A program made the translations under genes and the position numbers. 64,000 nt of DNA from Sulfuracidifex metallicus DSM 6482 = JCM 9184 (GTDB lineage: Archaea; Thermoproteota; Thermoprotei_A; Sulfolobales; Sulfolobaceae). The notes beneath the pieces are model-generated. The model worked only from the letters and a program-made list of their open reading frames with translations. It had not been told where the DNA came from and did not search any database. The DNA lies in assembly GCA_032834875.1 (NCBI GenBank), contig CP135238.1:1836001-1900000 (forward strand). The letters run 5' to 3'. Shown here one piece after another: positions 45,772-54,724 of this stretch (its first letter is position 1; every line of letters starts with the position of its first letter).

Positions 45772-46965
45772 TTAGAATACACCTCCCTCTAGGGGTCCTC
45801 CCATCCTCTGAAATCCGATCCCAGTAATAAGGTCGCCTACGTAGAAGATGTAACGATATAGTCCCCAGAATGAGATTGATGGGTCGACGGGATCTGCTGT
45901 AGGAGATGATATCGCCTTAACTTGAGATGGGGAAAGAGCCTTATTGTAGAACTGGACGTTTTCTATGGTTGGAAATGCTGATGTAGGGGAGATTCCTGAT
46001 TGCTGGTTTTTAGCTGGGAAGTTACTTATCCAAAGGTAAGATGGATTTACGTAAGATATGGTACACGATGATGAAGTTACTGGATCGCCGTTTACGTACA
46101 TGTTCGCAACACCGTTATCATATGTAACTGCGACGTGAAAAGGAGAGGAGTCATAACTATATTGAACTGTTTTATATGGTGTATTAAAGATTACGTAGCC
46201 ATATCCATATTGAATTGTCCAGGAGATGCCAGCGTTGAGAGAACCGTAGGTTACAACGTATCCAGCATTGTTATTTTGACCTCCGTTTACCCAAGCTGCT
46301 ACAGTGAAAGAGGAAGGAGTACCTAGGGATTGGTTTCCGTTGGCGAAGAAGAGGGAACTTGCCATGCTGGGGAAATATACGTAGGGAGAAAGGGAGAATG
46401 AAGGAGTTTTTGACAACAACGTGTTAACTATTCCAACGTCCTGATACCATAGGAGTTTAATGGAACCCGCCCTCTGAGAGGAAAGCACGAAAGGTAGGCT
46501 AGTTGGAGATAGATAGATCGTTGCATCGCCGTGAAGCTGAACTCCTTGAACTGGAGAAGGTGATCCAACAGGATAGAAACTACCCAATAGCTCCACTCTA
46601 CCTATGCCATAGTTATCCTTAACATATGTCATGGCTTCGTAAATTCCGCAAGTTCCACTTCCTTCAGAACATGAGCCCGAGAATATCACGTCTCCACTTG
46701 AAGATATAGCTTGAAAGGTAGAAATGCCTATAAGCTTGACTATTGGAATGGCTCCTAACGTCTTGACAGAAGTAGAAACACCACTAACGGAGGTCGAGCC
46801 GTTTTTAGTTGTAGTCACTGTGGTTGTATTACCGCTCGACTCACCCGTAGTTATAGCTTCTTGTTTCTGAGTTCCTCTCTTATCTAGATCTAATATTAAA
46901 CCAGCTGAGGCTACTGCGCTTGATGCTAATAGTCCTATAAATACCCTTCTGGAGACCTTAGGCAT
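45772..46965 (-). CDS. Tat-exported LamG/concanavalin-like surface protein
   Basis: The 397-residue product begins with a twin-arginine signal 'SRRVFIGLLASSAVASAG' (about residues 5-22), then a Ser/Thr-rich linker (about 38-66). A pectate-lyase-like opening 'GIYEAMTYVKDNYGIGRVEL' (about 107-126) is followed by a LamG-like jelly-roll: 'SFTVAAWVNGGQNNNAGYVV', 'FHVAVTYDNGVANMYVNGDP' and 'VQFYNKALSPSQVKAI'. Such domains bind carbohydrate. It overlaps a GT2 gene upstream by eight bases and is followed directly (TAAATG) by the beta-helix gene in the same frame. It probably belongs to an exported sugar-binding surface structure made with that glycosyltransferase. Confidence 0.7.
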   Translation of the reverse strand: MPKVSRRVFIGLLASSAVASAGLILDLDKRGTQKQEAITTGESSGNTTTVTTTKNGSTSVSGVSTSVKTLGAIPIVKLIGISTFQAISSSGDVIFSGSCSEGSGTCGIYEAMTYVKDNYGIGRVELLGSFYPVGSPSPVQGVQLHGDATIYLSPTSLPFVLSSQRAGSIKLLWYQDVGIVNTLLSKTPSFSLSPYVYFPSMASSLFFANGNQSLGTPSSFTVAAWVNGGQNNNAGYVVTYGSLNAGISWTIQYGYGYVIFNTPYKTVQYSYDSSPFHVAVTYDNGVANMYVNGDPVTSSSCTISYVNPSYLWISNFPAKNQQSGISPTSAFPTIENVQFYNKALSPSQVKAISSPTADPVDPSISFWGLYRYIFYVGDLITGIGFQRMGGPLEGGVF

Positions 46966-47974
46966 TAAAATTACCCGCTATTTCTATTGGATCCAGTTTT
47001 CCGCCCTGAATCTGTTTCAAAGTATTTCTTATCCAGACCTCATCCTTATTCTCCTTCAAAGCATAAAGGGATATTTTTATTCCGGTCATAATCCCTTGTA
47101 GCTGTGCTTTCGTTAAGGGATTGTTCCTGAGTCTCCATGGAATTGACTTGAAGAATAAATCCATTTTTAATCTTCTCAAGTCTAGAGTATAACCTTTCTT
47201 AGCTAGATAATAAATAGAAAGAGAAGCTTCCGCAAACCTTTCTATAACGCCGTTCAATGTTTTAGGACGGCTCATTGAATCACGATCGAAATGCTCTACT
47301 GATAAATTATCATTAATCAATGCACACGGAAGTCCCTTTTCATAAGCGTGAAGACAAAGGTAAGGTTCGTTATTTATTCCCCTAATTGTCATTGGAAGAA
47401 GCCTGAAGTCAGAGTAGACCTCCCTTTTTACACTCATATTTACACCTATTGGATTGAATGTCTTCACCTTGTAGTTTTCTCGAGGTAAGGAATGATTCCT
47501 AACTAATAGACCTGTCTTCGAAAAGTAGTTATTGAAAGTTCGCATGTCACTCTCTAAGGGAATCTCAAAGATATCTCCATAAATACTTCTTAAGAAAGAT
47601 GAAGGCCTGACAAGTCCTGAAAAAGGTCCTAACACTCCTGAATCATAGTGCTTTTCATGGGCATTTACGTGAGCTTCGACCCAATTTAATGATGGAACTG
47701 AATCATCGTCCGTAGTGATTAAAATATCACCCTTCGAAGCTGAATATATTGAGTTCATTGCCTCATCCAGATATCCTTCACTTTGAATAAGCACTTTTAT
47801 GTCAAGTTCCTTGGTGAACTTTTCTACTACGTCGAGTGTATGATCGTTTTCACTAGGTTTATAAGCCATCAGTAATGAGAAATCTGAAAAGGTCTGCTTC
47901 GACAAAGCTTGCAAAGTGAAGAATATAGTTTTCCCATCATTTTTATGCGTTGGTATGGCAACCGTAACTTCCAA
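46958..47974 (-). CDS. Family 2 glycosyltransferase
   Basis: The 338-residue product shows GT2 motifs: 'EVTVAIPTHKNDGKTIFFTL' (first strand and nucleotide pocket), 'GDILITTDDDSVPSLNWVEA' with the DDD metal motif, and 'GVNMSVKREVYSDF' in the acceptor region. The C-terminal third is helical and may touch the membrane. It starts at a TTG. It is the first gene of the unit that includes the Tat-exported LamG protein and the beta-helix gene, overlapping the former by eight bases. It likely adds a sugar to a surface glycan or to these exported proteins. Confidence 0.8.
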   Translation of the reverse strand: MEVTVAIPTHKNDGKTIFFTLQALSKQTFSDFSLLMAYKPSENDHTLDVVEKFTKELDIKVLIQSEGYLDEAMNSIYSASKGDILITTDDDSVPSLNWVEAHVNAHEKHYDSGVLGPFSGLVRPSSFLRSIYGDIFEIPLESDMRTFNNYFSKTGLLVRNHSLPRENYKVKTFNPIGVNMSVKREVYSDFRLLPMTIRGINNEPYLCLHAYEKGLPCALINDNLSVEHFDRDSMSRPKTLNGVIERFAEASLSIYYLAKKGYTLDLRRLKMDLFFKSIPWRLRNNPLTKAQLQGIMTGIKISLYALKENKDEVWIRNTLKQIQGGKLDPIEIAGNFNA

Positions 47975-48079
47975 TTGAGGACACTACTGTATTAGTAACT
48001 TCTTAATATTTAATTATTTCTATTTGACGTCTATGCAACTAGAAAGAAATTTTAAAAAATAGGAAAATAGTTTCCATGT

Positions 48080-49095
48080 GTGAAACTAGCTTTCGTAATG
48101 ATGGAGAGTATTTATCCGCAGAGAGGAGGAATACATGAGCAAGTGTTCTTACTTACTAGAGAACTAAAGAAAATGAGTTTTGACGCCGAGATAATTCCTT
48201 ATTCTACTAGAAGGGTAGATGAGAGAGGAAAGAAAATGTTATGGTTAAGAGAGATGTCACCCTCCTTCATTTCTAAAATCAAGGGGAACAAATATGACGC
48301 GGTGATATCTGAAACTGCATGGCCTATAATCCCTTCAATTTTAGGCTCTAAACTTTCTTCATCACCATGTGTTTTGCATTTACATTCAGTTGAATCTAGG
48401 CAGGACACGGGGCTTTCATTTTCTGGAAAAAATTAATGTCACTGATCTTTGACAGGATCTAAGCGAAATTCTGTGACAGAACTTCTCGTTCACTTCCGAA
48501 ATTGAAAGAGAACTTCTGTCAAAGAATTTCGCTGAGATTCTGCCAAGACATCATTGACATTGACGCGTTCCAGACAGTTAAGCCAGTAGAGCTCAAGAGA
48601 CCTGCAGTAGTTTTCGTAGGGGGAATGGGATATCCTCCCAATAGGGAGGCCGCTCTATCTATTTTGAGAATTTCAGAGATACTTAAAGAAAAAGGGAAAG
48701 GGAACATTAATTTTTACTTAGTTGGACCTTCTCCTCCTCCTACAAGTCCTCCAATTTATTCAACAGGTTATGTAGAGTCAACTATTGCTTACATTAAAGC
48801 GGCAGATATTTGTATTGCACCCATCAAGAGAGGAGGAGGAGTTAAATTAAAGACTTTGGAATATATGGCATCTGGAAAACCCATCATAGCCACACATAAG
48901 GCCGTTGAGGGTATAGACAAAATTAACTACATTCATGCCGAAAAAGAAGAGGAATTTACAAATGCTATTGAAGAAATTCTAAAGAATGGAGAGAGCATGA
49001 ATTTTCAGGAAAACATGAAATTGGTTAAAGAGAAGCACTCACCTACATTTGCTGCAAACAAGTTAATATATAATTTAAAAAAATTAATTAAATAA
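48080..49095 (+). pseudogene. GT4-type glycosyltransferase with several frameshifts and a stop
   Basis: The N-terminal half reads 'LAFVMMESIYPQRGGIHEQV' through 'SSPCVLHLHSVESRQDTG' in one frame (to about 48420). A second frame gives 'WKKLMSLIFDRI', a TAA at 48460-48462, then 'AKFCDRTS'. A third gives 'FTSEIERELLSKNFAEILP' (48489-48545). From about 48550 the second frame resumes with 'IDIDAFQ', 'VVFVGGMGYPPNREAAL', and the GT4 donor-site 'ADICIAPIKRGGGVKLKTLE' to 49095. Joined together these make a complete ~340-residue GT4 enzyme. At least three shifts and one stop make it non-functional. A 37-base quasi-palindrome sits exactly in the damaged part. Confidence 0.8.
48451..48544. repeat. Imperfect 37-bp inverted repeat with 20-base loop
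   Basis: Arm one (48451-48487) and the reverse complement of arm two (48508-48544) agree at 32 of 37 positions, counted by eye. Both arms lie within the damaged stretch of the GT4 pseudogene. Arm two encodes the expected protein (RELLSKNFAEIL), so arm one may have been partly rewritten from it by template switching. Confidence 0.7.
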
Positions 49096-49985
49096 AAGTT
49101 ATTATATTTATAGATTTTGTATAGAAAATATCTTTTAATTTTTTTATTTATTACTTTAAGCCATAATCTCTAATAATTTTAAACAATAAACTTTATCTAA
49201 GTGATCTTAAATACAGAAATTTTATTTAGTATTAGTTTATCTATTACTCATTTATTTCTCTATTTAAATCTTTGTCTTTCATAAGTTCAACTAAACTTAT
49301 ATAGAGGATTTCACCACCTTTGTACTATTAATAAGTTTATACTATGAATAATCTTATAAGATAGGTCTGGTTTTTTTAGCAGTTTGTTTTTTAAGATAAA
49401 TTAGTCCATCCGATACAATAAGAATACATTAAATGCTATGTATACAGAGGAAAGTTAAATTAAAGATTATCATCTCTAGCTTAAATGAGATTTATTTTCA
49501 TGCTTTTCTCTCAGCACTTCTATTAACTCACCTTCTTTCTCTACAATCTCTAATATTCAGTACCTTGGACGTCCCAATATACCAAAAAGGCTAACTTTAC
49601 TATTAGAACGAAAGACTATTAGAACGAAAGCCTAAATAAGTATGAAAGTAAGAAGGACAAATTTTATGCGTCTTATTTTTTGCGTATGTTGATTTTATAG
49701 TTCAATATGTAACTAAATTACTAAATATTCTATTCAATTATAAAATTTTATAGCATCTTAGAGTTTTTCTCCGTTTTAAGATAATTAAAATCAATTCTAT
49801 TTCTAACGCATAATTTTATTCTTGCAATCACGTATTTCATATAAAAAGACTCGTTCATTATAATTCAGTTTTATCTTTCACTTAATAAAATACTTTATAT
49901 TTTAGCATAATAATATCTAATGTAAATTTAAACTAAATTTATTCATTTGATTAGCTTTATTAAGTACTTTCAACTATTTATAATT
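49096..49985. other. Long AT-rich non-coding region
   Basis: Nearly 900 bases with no intact gene. It contains a perfect 16-bp tandem repeat (49599-49630) and, on the minus strand around 49485-49600, short open pieces such as 'ILEIVEKEGELIEVLREKHE' that could be the eroded end of a small helical protein. The remainder is T/A-rich with scattered TATA-like words and nothing firmer. Confidence 0.4.
49599..49630. repeat. Two perfect tandem copies of a 16-bp unit
   Basis: ACTATTAGAACGAAAG occurs twice back to back with no difference. It may be a recent slippage product or a pair of regulator sites; no gene start is close by. Confidence 0.6.
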
Positions 49986-50384
49986 ATGGTAAGCTTTGTT
50001 TTTGGTGGTTTAGTAGGAGCTATTATAACTTTTTTGATAGCATGGATAATTGATTCCATTCCTGTTTGGCTCGCTGCAAAATTTTTCTCAAATCAAGATA
50101 GCTTTATTAAGGCAATGGTAGCTACATTGGTTGGAATTATAGTATTTGCTACAGTATTTGCTATATTTACTATAGGATTAGCAGTATTTATTGGTCCTCT
50201 AGCTTCGCTCATCGGCATTATATTAGCCTTCATAGGTCTTTTACTAGTCTTCAAACTGGTTTTCGATGTTGGATGGTTGGGTGCTCTGGGAATTGTCATA
50301 ATATCAGTGATTATATTTATAATTGTTGCTTTTATCCTGTCATTCATTGGAATAGGAATTCCAAACTTGTTCCATCATATCTAA
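49986..50384 (+). CDS. Small hydrophobic membrane protein
   Basis: The 132-residue product is almost entirely hydrophobic, with four likely helices: 'GGLVGAIITFLIAWIIDSIP', 'ATLVGIIVFATVFAIFTIGL', 'LIGIILAFIGLLLVFKLVF' and 'GIVIISVIIFIIVAFILSF'. The conserved-looking 'AWIIDSIPVWLAAKFF' joins helix one and two. Family not recognised. ATG 49986 is chosen because CTTTATTAAG is centred about 24 bases before it; a TTG at 49947 in frame is the alternative and would add 13 residues. It stands alone, with a T-rich tail (50400 region) behind it. Confidence 0.6.
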   Translation: MVSFVFGGLVGAIITFLIAWIIDSIPVWLAAKFFSNQDSFIKAMVATLVGIIVFATVFAIFTIGLAVFIGPLASLIGIILAFIGLLLVFKLVFDVGWLGALGIVIISVIIFIIVAFILSFIGIGIPNLFHHI

Positions 50385-50571
50385 AATATTCAAGTTATTT
50401 TCTTTTTTATTATCTTTATATTCGTTTGCTTTGATTAATAAAGTTTTAAAAATAAAATAAGGACGGTATTTAATGCATATTCCTAGATAGTTGGAAGTAT
50501 AAATTAGCTATATTTATAATATAGATATTAAGCAATATAACTATAGAATCTAAAAGACCTAACCTAGGAAA

Positions 50572-50581
50572 ATATTTATAT
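50572..50581 (+). promoter_or_regulatory. TATA box of the winged-helix regulator gene
   Basis: ATATTTATAT is centred about 29 bases before ATG 50606, preceded by the purine-rich GGAAA that may be the BRE. It fits a leaderless or near-leaderless transcript. Confidence 0.5.
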
Positions 50582-50605
50582 GTATCTTTTACGTTAGAGA
50601 TTCAC

Positions 50606-50944
50606 ATGAAAAGAAGAACTAGGAGAAATAAGATAGCCATAATAAGGTCTATACTTAGTTCAGCAACAAACGAAATACAAAAGACTGCCCTAATGTATGC
50701 AGTAAACTTAAACCACAAAACTATCTCCTATTATTTAAATGAATTAATAAAAAGAGGGCTAATTTCAGAAACAGCAAATAAGGGATTTCAAACTACTGAG
50801 AAGGGTAAACTTCTTGCAAAGAGAATTGAAGAATATGAAAAACATTTAGAGGAGGCAGAAAAAATTAAGAAAAGCGTACTTGAAGTTTTCGATAACAAGA
50901 GTAAGAGGAATTCTAAAGCAGTAACTGAAATGGGATTACATTAA
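50606..50944 (+). CDS. Winged-helix DNA-binding protein (HTH_45 / Sso10a-like)
   Basis: The 112-residue product is basic at the start (MKRRTRRNK) and has an archaeal winged-helix domain: 'IIRSILSSATNEIQKTALMY' (helices 1-2), 'NLNHKTISYYLNELIKRGLI' (recognition helix) and the wing 'SETANKGFQTTEKGKLLAKR', followed by a long C-terminal helix (about 72-95) for dimerisation. This is the layout of small Sulfolobales regulators and virus-encoded repressors. It probably regulates transcription, perhaps of the surface-glycan genes nearby, but no target is visible. It is a one-gene unit. Confidence 0.85.
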   Translation: MKRRTRRNKIAIIRSILSSATNEIQKTALMYAVNLNHKTISYYLNELIKRGLISETANKGFQTTEKGKLLAKRIEEYEKHLEEAEKIKKSVLEVFDNKSKRNSKAVTEMGLH

Positions 50945-51084
50945 TTACTGTTTTTTGACCTTACATTTATCTCCTTTGTAAAGTTTTGTCAAGTTATTTT
51001 TCAGCTATATTTAATCTATAATTGGATTAAGATTAATATATAAAATATAAATAAGCTTTTATATAAGAAAAGGGATGTATTACT

Positions 51085-51855
51085 GTGTATCCTAAAGTAT
51101 CAGTCTTTGTAGTCCATTTCAACTCAATGAAAGCAAAAGATCTAGCTAAAGAAAACATTAAGGCATTATCTCAATTGGATTACCCTGACTATGAGGTAAT
51201 TATGGTAGATAACGGTTCCAGTGATCACACGTTTGAGTTCTTGGACGAGAATATAAATGATTCTCGTTTTAAGATAATTAGATCTGATACAAATACCTTT
51301 TTTGGTGGAGGAAATAACATAGCCTTTAAGTATGCTTCCCCCTGAATCGAAATACTTTTTCTTGGTAAATCCAGATGCTTTGCCTTATCCGGATTCCATG
51401 AAAAAGTTAGTGGAACTTATGGAGTCTGATTCAAAACTTGGTGCTATACAAGGTAAGTTCAGGACTGACAAGGGAAAGATAGATACGGGTAGATTCATAG
51501 AAGACGACGGCGGCGTTATTAGACTTCACTCTGCAGGAATAGATCCAAACAAAGAAAGTCTAGTGAGTTACGTTTCAGGAGCAATGATGATGTTAAGGGC
51601 CGAATTTCCCAGAAGAAGGGGATTCATTTTCTATGATTTACCGTTCCTCCATTTCGATGCAAGTGCATTAGGTCTAGAGCTTTACCATAACGGCTACAAG
51701 GTGAAGTATTTCCCTTATGAAACAGGCTATCATAAGGGAAAGGCAACAACTGAAAACAAAGATAGCGAGTATTATATCCACATTTCGATATTCATGTTTA
51801 TGTTAGTCACCAACTCAAAGTTCAAGAGATTTCTAGACGACCTAACGTTATCTAA
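51085..51855 (+). pseudogene. GT2 glycosyltransferase, frameshifted and 3'-truncated
   Basis: A GTG at 51085 starts 'YPKVSVFVVHFNSMKAKDLA', 'YEVIMVDNGSSDHTFEFLDE' and 'FFGGGNNIAFKYA', typical of rhamnosyl/GT2 enzymes, then stops. From the next frame the protein goes on with 'PESKYFFLVNPDALPYPDSM', 'VSYVSGAMMMLRAEFPRRRG' and 'PYETGYHKGKATTENKDSEY'. The switch falls in a run of five Cs at 51338-51342; four Cs would restore the frame. Beyond about 51855 the plus frame is really the reverse strand of another glycosyltransferase, so the end is missing. A C-run miscall could explain the shift but not the truncation. Confidence 0.75.
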
Positions 51856-52547
51856 ACCTCCAATTATTTTGAACTTTATTTCCTTGTTTTTCTCTCTAAC
51901 AATCTTAGCTACATTTATGAATTCGTCCCAATGCTTAGGTTCAACATACTTTCCTATACCTACTACTAGATCTTCCTTGTCGTTAGCAACATAGGGCTTC
52001 CAAAAAAACGTCCACGGAAGGATATATTACAGAACAGTCATAATTGAAATCGTTTTTAACTATCTGCTTAATATAATTTGAGCTGCAAACCAGATGCTCA
52101 GAGTTTGCCGTTCTCTCAACTACTTTCTCCATAAAACTAGCATACATTTTCTTTATGCCTGATCTACGAGAAATTATATCCTTCTTAGACATTAAAGCTG
52201 ATGGGGGATATATTATATAAGATGCATCTAAACCTACTGGAACGTCTACATAATACAAGTTCAGAGAGAAGTCAAATCCGCCAATAAGCTTCTTAATGTT
52301 CAGGAGAAAATAGTCAAGCGGACCTGATATCAAAGGACCTTATAATTACTGGAAACGAAGACATTTTTACGTCCTTAATTTCTCTTAGCATTTCCTCAAC
52401 CTGAGGTGAATCGTCTACTCTAGGTGTAACTCCAACTATCTCCTTTACTCCAAACTCTCTTAATGCCTTTATGAATGCCACCGCTGTTCTCGCTTCACTG
52501 TTGAAGAACATTGGTGGTAAAACCACTAGAGATTTTGTAGCTTTCAT
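51830..52547 (-). pseudogene. GT4 glycosyltransferase, two frameshifts and missing C-terminus
   Basis: From ATG 52547 the minus strand reads 'MKATKSLVVLPPMFFNSEAR' to 'PVIIRSFDI', shifts near 52320 to 'SGPLDYFLLNIKKLIGGFDF' and 'HLVCSSNYIKQIVKNDFNYD' to 'SVIYPSVDVF', then shifts again in a run of seven As (52002-52008, plus strand) to 'WKPYVANDKEDLVVGIGKYV' and 'KFKIIGGLDNVRSSRN' near 51835. These are the acceptor-side, hinge and donor-side landmarks of GT4 enzymes. The last ~100-150 residues with the EX7E motif are gone, replaced by the convergent GT2 remnant. Not functional as it stands. Confidence 0.75.
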
Positions 52548-52767
52548 TAGTATTTATTAGAACATATACACATCTATAAATTTTTACCTTTATATAGCTA
52601 TACATTAATAAACGAGAAGGATAAACGACTTTACCATTAGGGTTTATTAAAGTACATCCTTAAAGCGAAACTTAAGGTTTTTAGCACACTCTTAGTGAGA
52701 ATTTTACTCTTAAAAAAGAGATGTTATTGTGATAAAACTTAATCGGTTAAAAAAATTTAATGCGTCC

Positions 52768-53817
52768 TCATTCTAGTTCTACTGAGGAGTTCTCGCCAAC
52801 TACAAACTTTGAACCGTGGAACCTTTGTTTTCTTCTTACAAGAGTGGAATTCTGCCCAATTATAGAATCAATTAAATCTACACCATTTAGAGTAGATCCG
52901 TCCAGAACTAGGGAATTAGAGATCTCCGAATCCCTTATCTGACAATTATCCCCTACAGTTGTGAAGGGACCTAAGAATGAATTCTCTACAATAGAACCTC
53001 TTCCAATGTAAACCGGACCCCTAAGTTCAGAGTTGATAACCTTAGCTTCAGGAGAGATAAATACTCTGCCCTTTATCTTCGAGGAAGCCACTCCTCCTCT
53101 AACGTCTTCTTTAAGATAAGTGTCCAATAACTTCATGTTAGCATCTAGGAGATCCTCAGGAGTTCCTGTGTCCTTCCACCACCCCCTAATTACGTGAAAG
53201 TTGACCTCTTTACCCTGATCTATTAAATTCTGAATTGCATCAGTAATTTCTAGTTCTCCTCTCCAACTGGGTTTTATGTTAGATATGGCAGAAAATATGT
53301 CTGAAGTAAATGCGTATACTCCCACTAACGCTAAATCGGAGATCCTTTCTTTAGGTTTCTCAACTAACTTGATTATCTTATCTTCCTTCACTACGGCGAC
53401 TCCAAATCTCTGCGGGTTGTCCACTGGAGCTAAAAGGATTGATGCACTTCCGCGGAAATTTGTAAGCTTATCAAGACCTTCTAAAATAACGTTATCTCCT
53501 AAGTAAACAATGAAATCATCACCACCGACGAAGTCTTTAGCTTTCATTACAGCATGAGCTAAGCCTAGTGGTTCCCCTTGATAGATGTAAGTTATCTTTA
53601 TACCTAACTTGGATCCATCTCCGTAGTATTCTACAACCTTTTCAGGATGGTTATTTCCAAGTACAATTCCGAACTCTGTAATTCCGGCTTCCTTTAAAGC
53701 TTCCATTCCCCATTGAGATACCGGTTTTCCAGCTATCTTTATAAGTTGTTTTGGTCCCGTATGCGTCAATGGTCTAAGTCTGGTTCCCTGTCCACCATGG
53801 AGTATTACTGCCTTCAT
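52768..53817 (-). CDS. Sugar-1-phosphate nucleotidylyltransferase (RmlA-like, long form)
   Basis: The 349-residue product starts 'MKAVILHGGQGTRLRPLTHT' with the nucleotide-binding GGxGTRLRP signature, then 'GPKQLIKIAGKPVSQWGMEA' and 'DDFIVYLGDNVILEGL'. Residues ~240-340 form a left-handed beta-helix ('KIKGRVFISPEAKVINSELR', 'PVYIGRGSIVENSFLGPFTT') found in the long thymidylyl-/uridylyltransferases. It activates glucose-1-phosphate or a similar sugar as dTDP or UDP derivative. ATG 53817 is preferred to a TTG 12 bases upstream because a TATA box lies about 25 bases before it. It is intact in the middle of decayed glycosyltransferase genes. Confidence 0.85.
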   Translation of the reverse strand: MKAVILHGGQGTRLRPLTHTGPKQLIKIAGKPVSQWGMEALKEAGITEFGIVLGNNHPEKVVEYYGDGSKLGIKITYIYQGEPLGLAHAVMKAKDFVGGDDFIVYLGDNVILEGLDKLTNFRGSASILLAPVDNPQRFGVAVVKEDKIIKLVEKPKERISDLALVGVYAFTSDIFSAISNIKPSWRGELEITDAIQNLIDQGKEVNFHVIRGWWKDTGTPEDLLDANMKLLDTYLKEDVRGGVASSKIKGRVFISPEAKVINSELRGPVYIGRGSIVENSFLGPFTTVGDNCQIRDSEISNSLVLDGSTLNGVDLIDSIIGQNSTLVRRKQRFHGSKFVVGENSSVELE

Positions 53818-53835
53818 ATGTTTTAACAAGAAGCA

Positions 53836-53847
53836 CTATATAAAAAG
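53836..53847 (-). promoter_or_regulatory. TATA box of the RmlA-like gene
   Basis: CTTTTTATATAG on the minus strand is centred about 25 bases before ATG 53817 and supports that codon as the start of a leaderless message. Confidence 0.5.
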
Positions 53848-53891
53848 TTTTGCCTTATTTCACAAATATGAATAAAAATTACTTGCGTTTA

Positions 53892-54724
53892 TTATTGGCC
53901 TCTTCTAGTAACTACAGCGTAAATCAGAACTGCTATAGCAGCTATACCGACCACAGAAGCAATGATAAATATAGTATTGGGGCTAACTGAGTTACTATTG
54001 GGAGGAATGGGAGTTGAGGTTATGTTTAACGGCTCAAAGTTAAGGGATATATTTACGGGAGATCTAACTACTAATGAGGTTGTAGTTGAGTTTAATTGAA
54101 ATAGAGTTCCGTCATAGGTCACAAATGATGGCACTTGAACGACCGAGCCATAAGGCTCCCATGATTTAAAGGTATATATTACGCTTGTTGAATATTTTCC
54201 ATAAATTTGTACATAGTCCTGTAGCTGATAAGTAGCAGATACATTGACGGGAGAGTTCATTATGAACCCCATAGTGTTAGTGCTCAACAAGAACATTCTA
54301 GTAGTTGAATTAATGTAGTAGACCTTGTAAAGAGTAACATTAATACCTGCATTTATCCAAGATATAGATAAGGTAGAGTTAGTGCCGTTTACTTTTTATT
54401 ATGGGACTTTGAATATTTAGAAGATATTGTTTCAAGTATGTTAGATTTCCTAGAGCAGAAAAATTTTGGGATGATATCACATATCTTACTTCATCTCCAT
54501 CAGTATAGACGGTTTAAGGTAAAACCTGAACAGTTAACCCTTCGTTTATCCATTGAGATGCAAAGTTCATGTAAGTTCCATTTGATAGTCTTACGTTTAC
54601 TGGAACCGGGAAGGAAAGAAGATACTGAATGACCCGTTGATCAGTTATATTCAGAGGTCCATACATACCTATACAATAATCGGGTAGATTTCCTTCACTG
54701 AAATATCTATAAGTTTGATTGGGC
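53892..54724 (-). pseudogene. Fragment of a membrane-anchored surface protein
   Basis: The intact-looking end (54296-53892, extending in frame to about 54390 without a start) encodes 'GINVTLYKVYYINSTTRMFL', beta-rich segments with many N-x-S/T sites, and a C-terminal membrane helix 'TIFIIASVVGIAAIAVLIYA' with VVTRRGQ. Further upstream another frame gives 'YRYFSEGNLPDYCIGMYGPL' to 'LTVQVLP', a TAA, then 'GDEVRYVISSQNFSALGNL'. So one stop and one frameshift interrupt it, and the N-terminus with a signal peptide is absent. The shape is that of Sulfolobales secreted proteins ending in a C-terminal anchor; family not recognised. Confidence 0.6.

Noticed and set aside
45769-45774. TAAATG between the LamG and beta-helix genes as a nonsense mutation in one long protein
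   Set aside because: A strong GGAGGTG lies eight bases before the ATG, so this is ordinary coupled re-initiation even though both genes are in the same frame.
48502-49095. A self-standing short glycosyltransferase starting at 48502
   Set aside because: Its first residues come from the scrambled inverted-repeat area and the required N-terminal acceptor domain is in the broken frames upstream.
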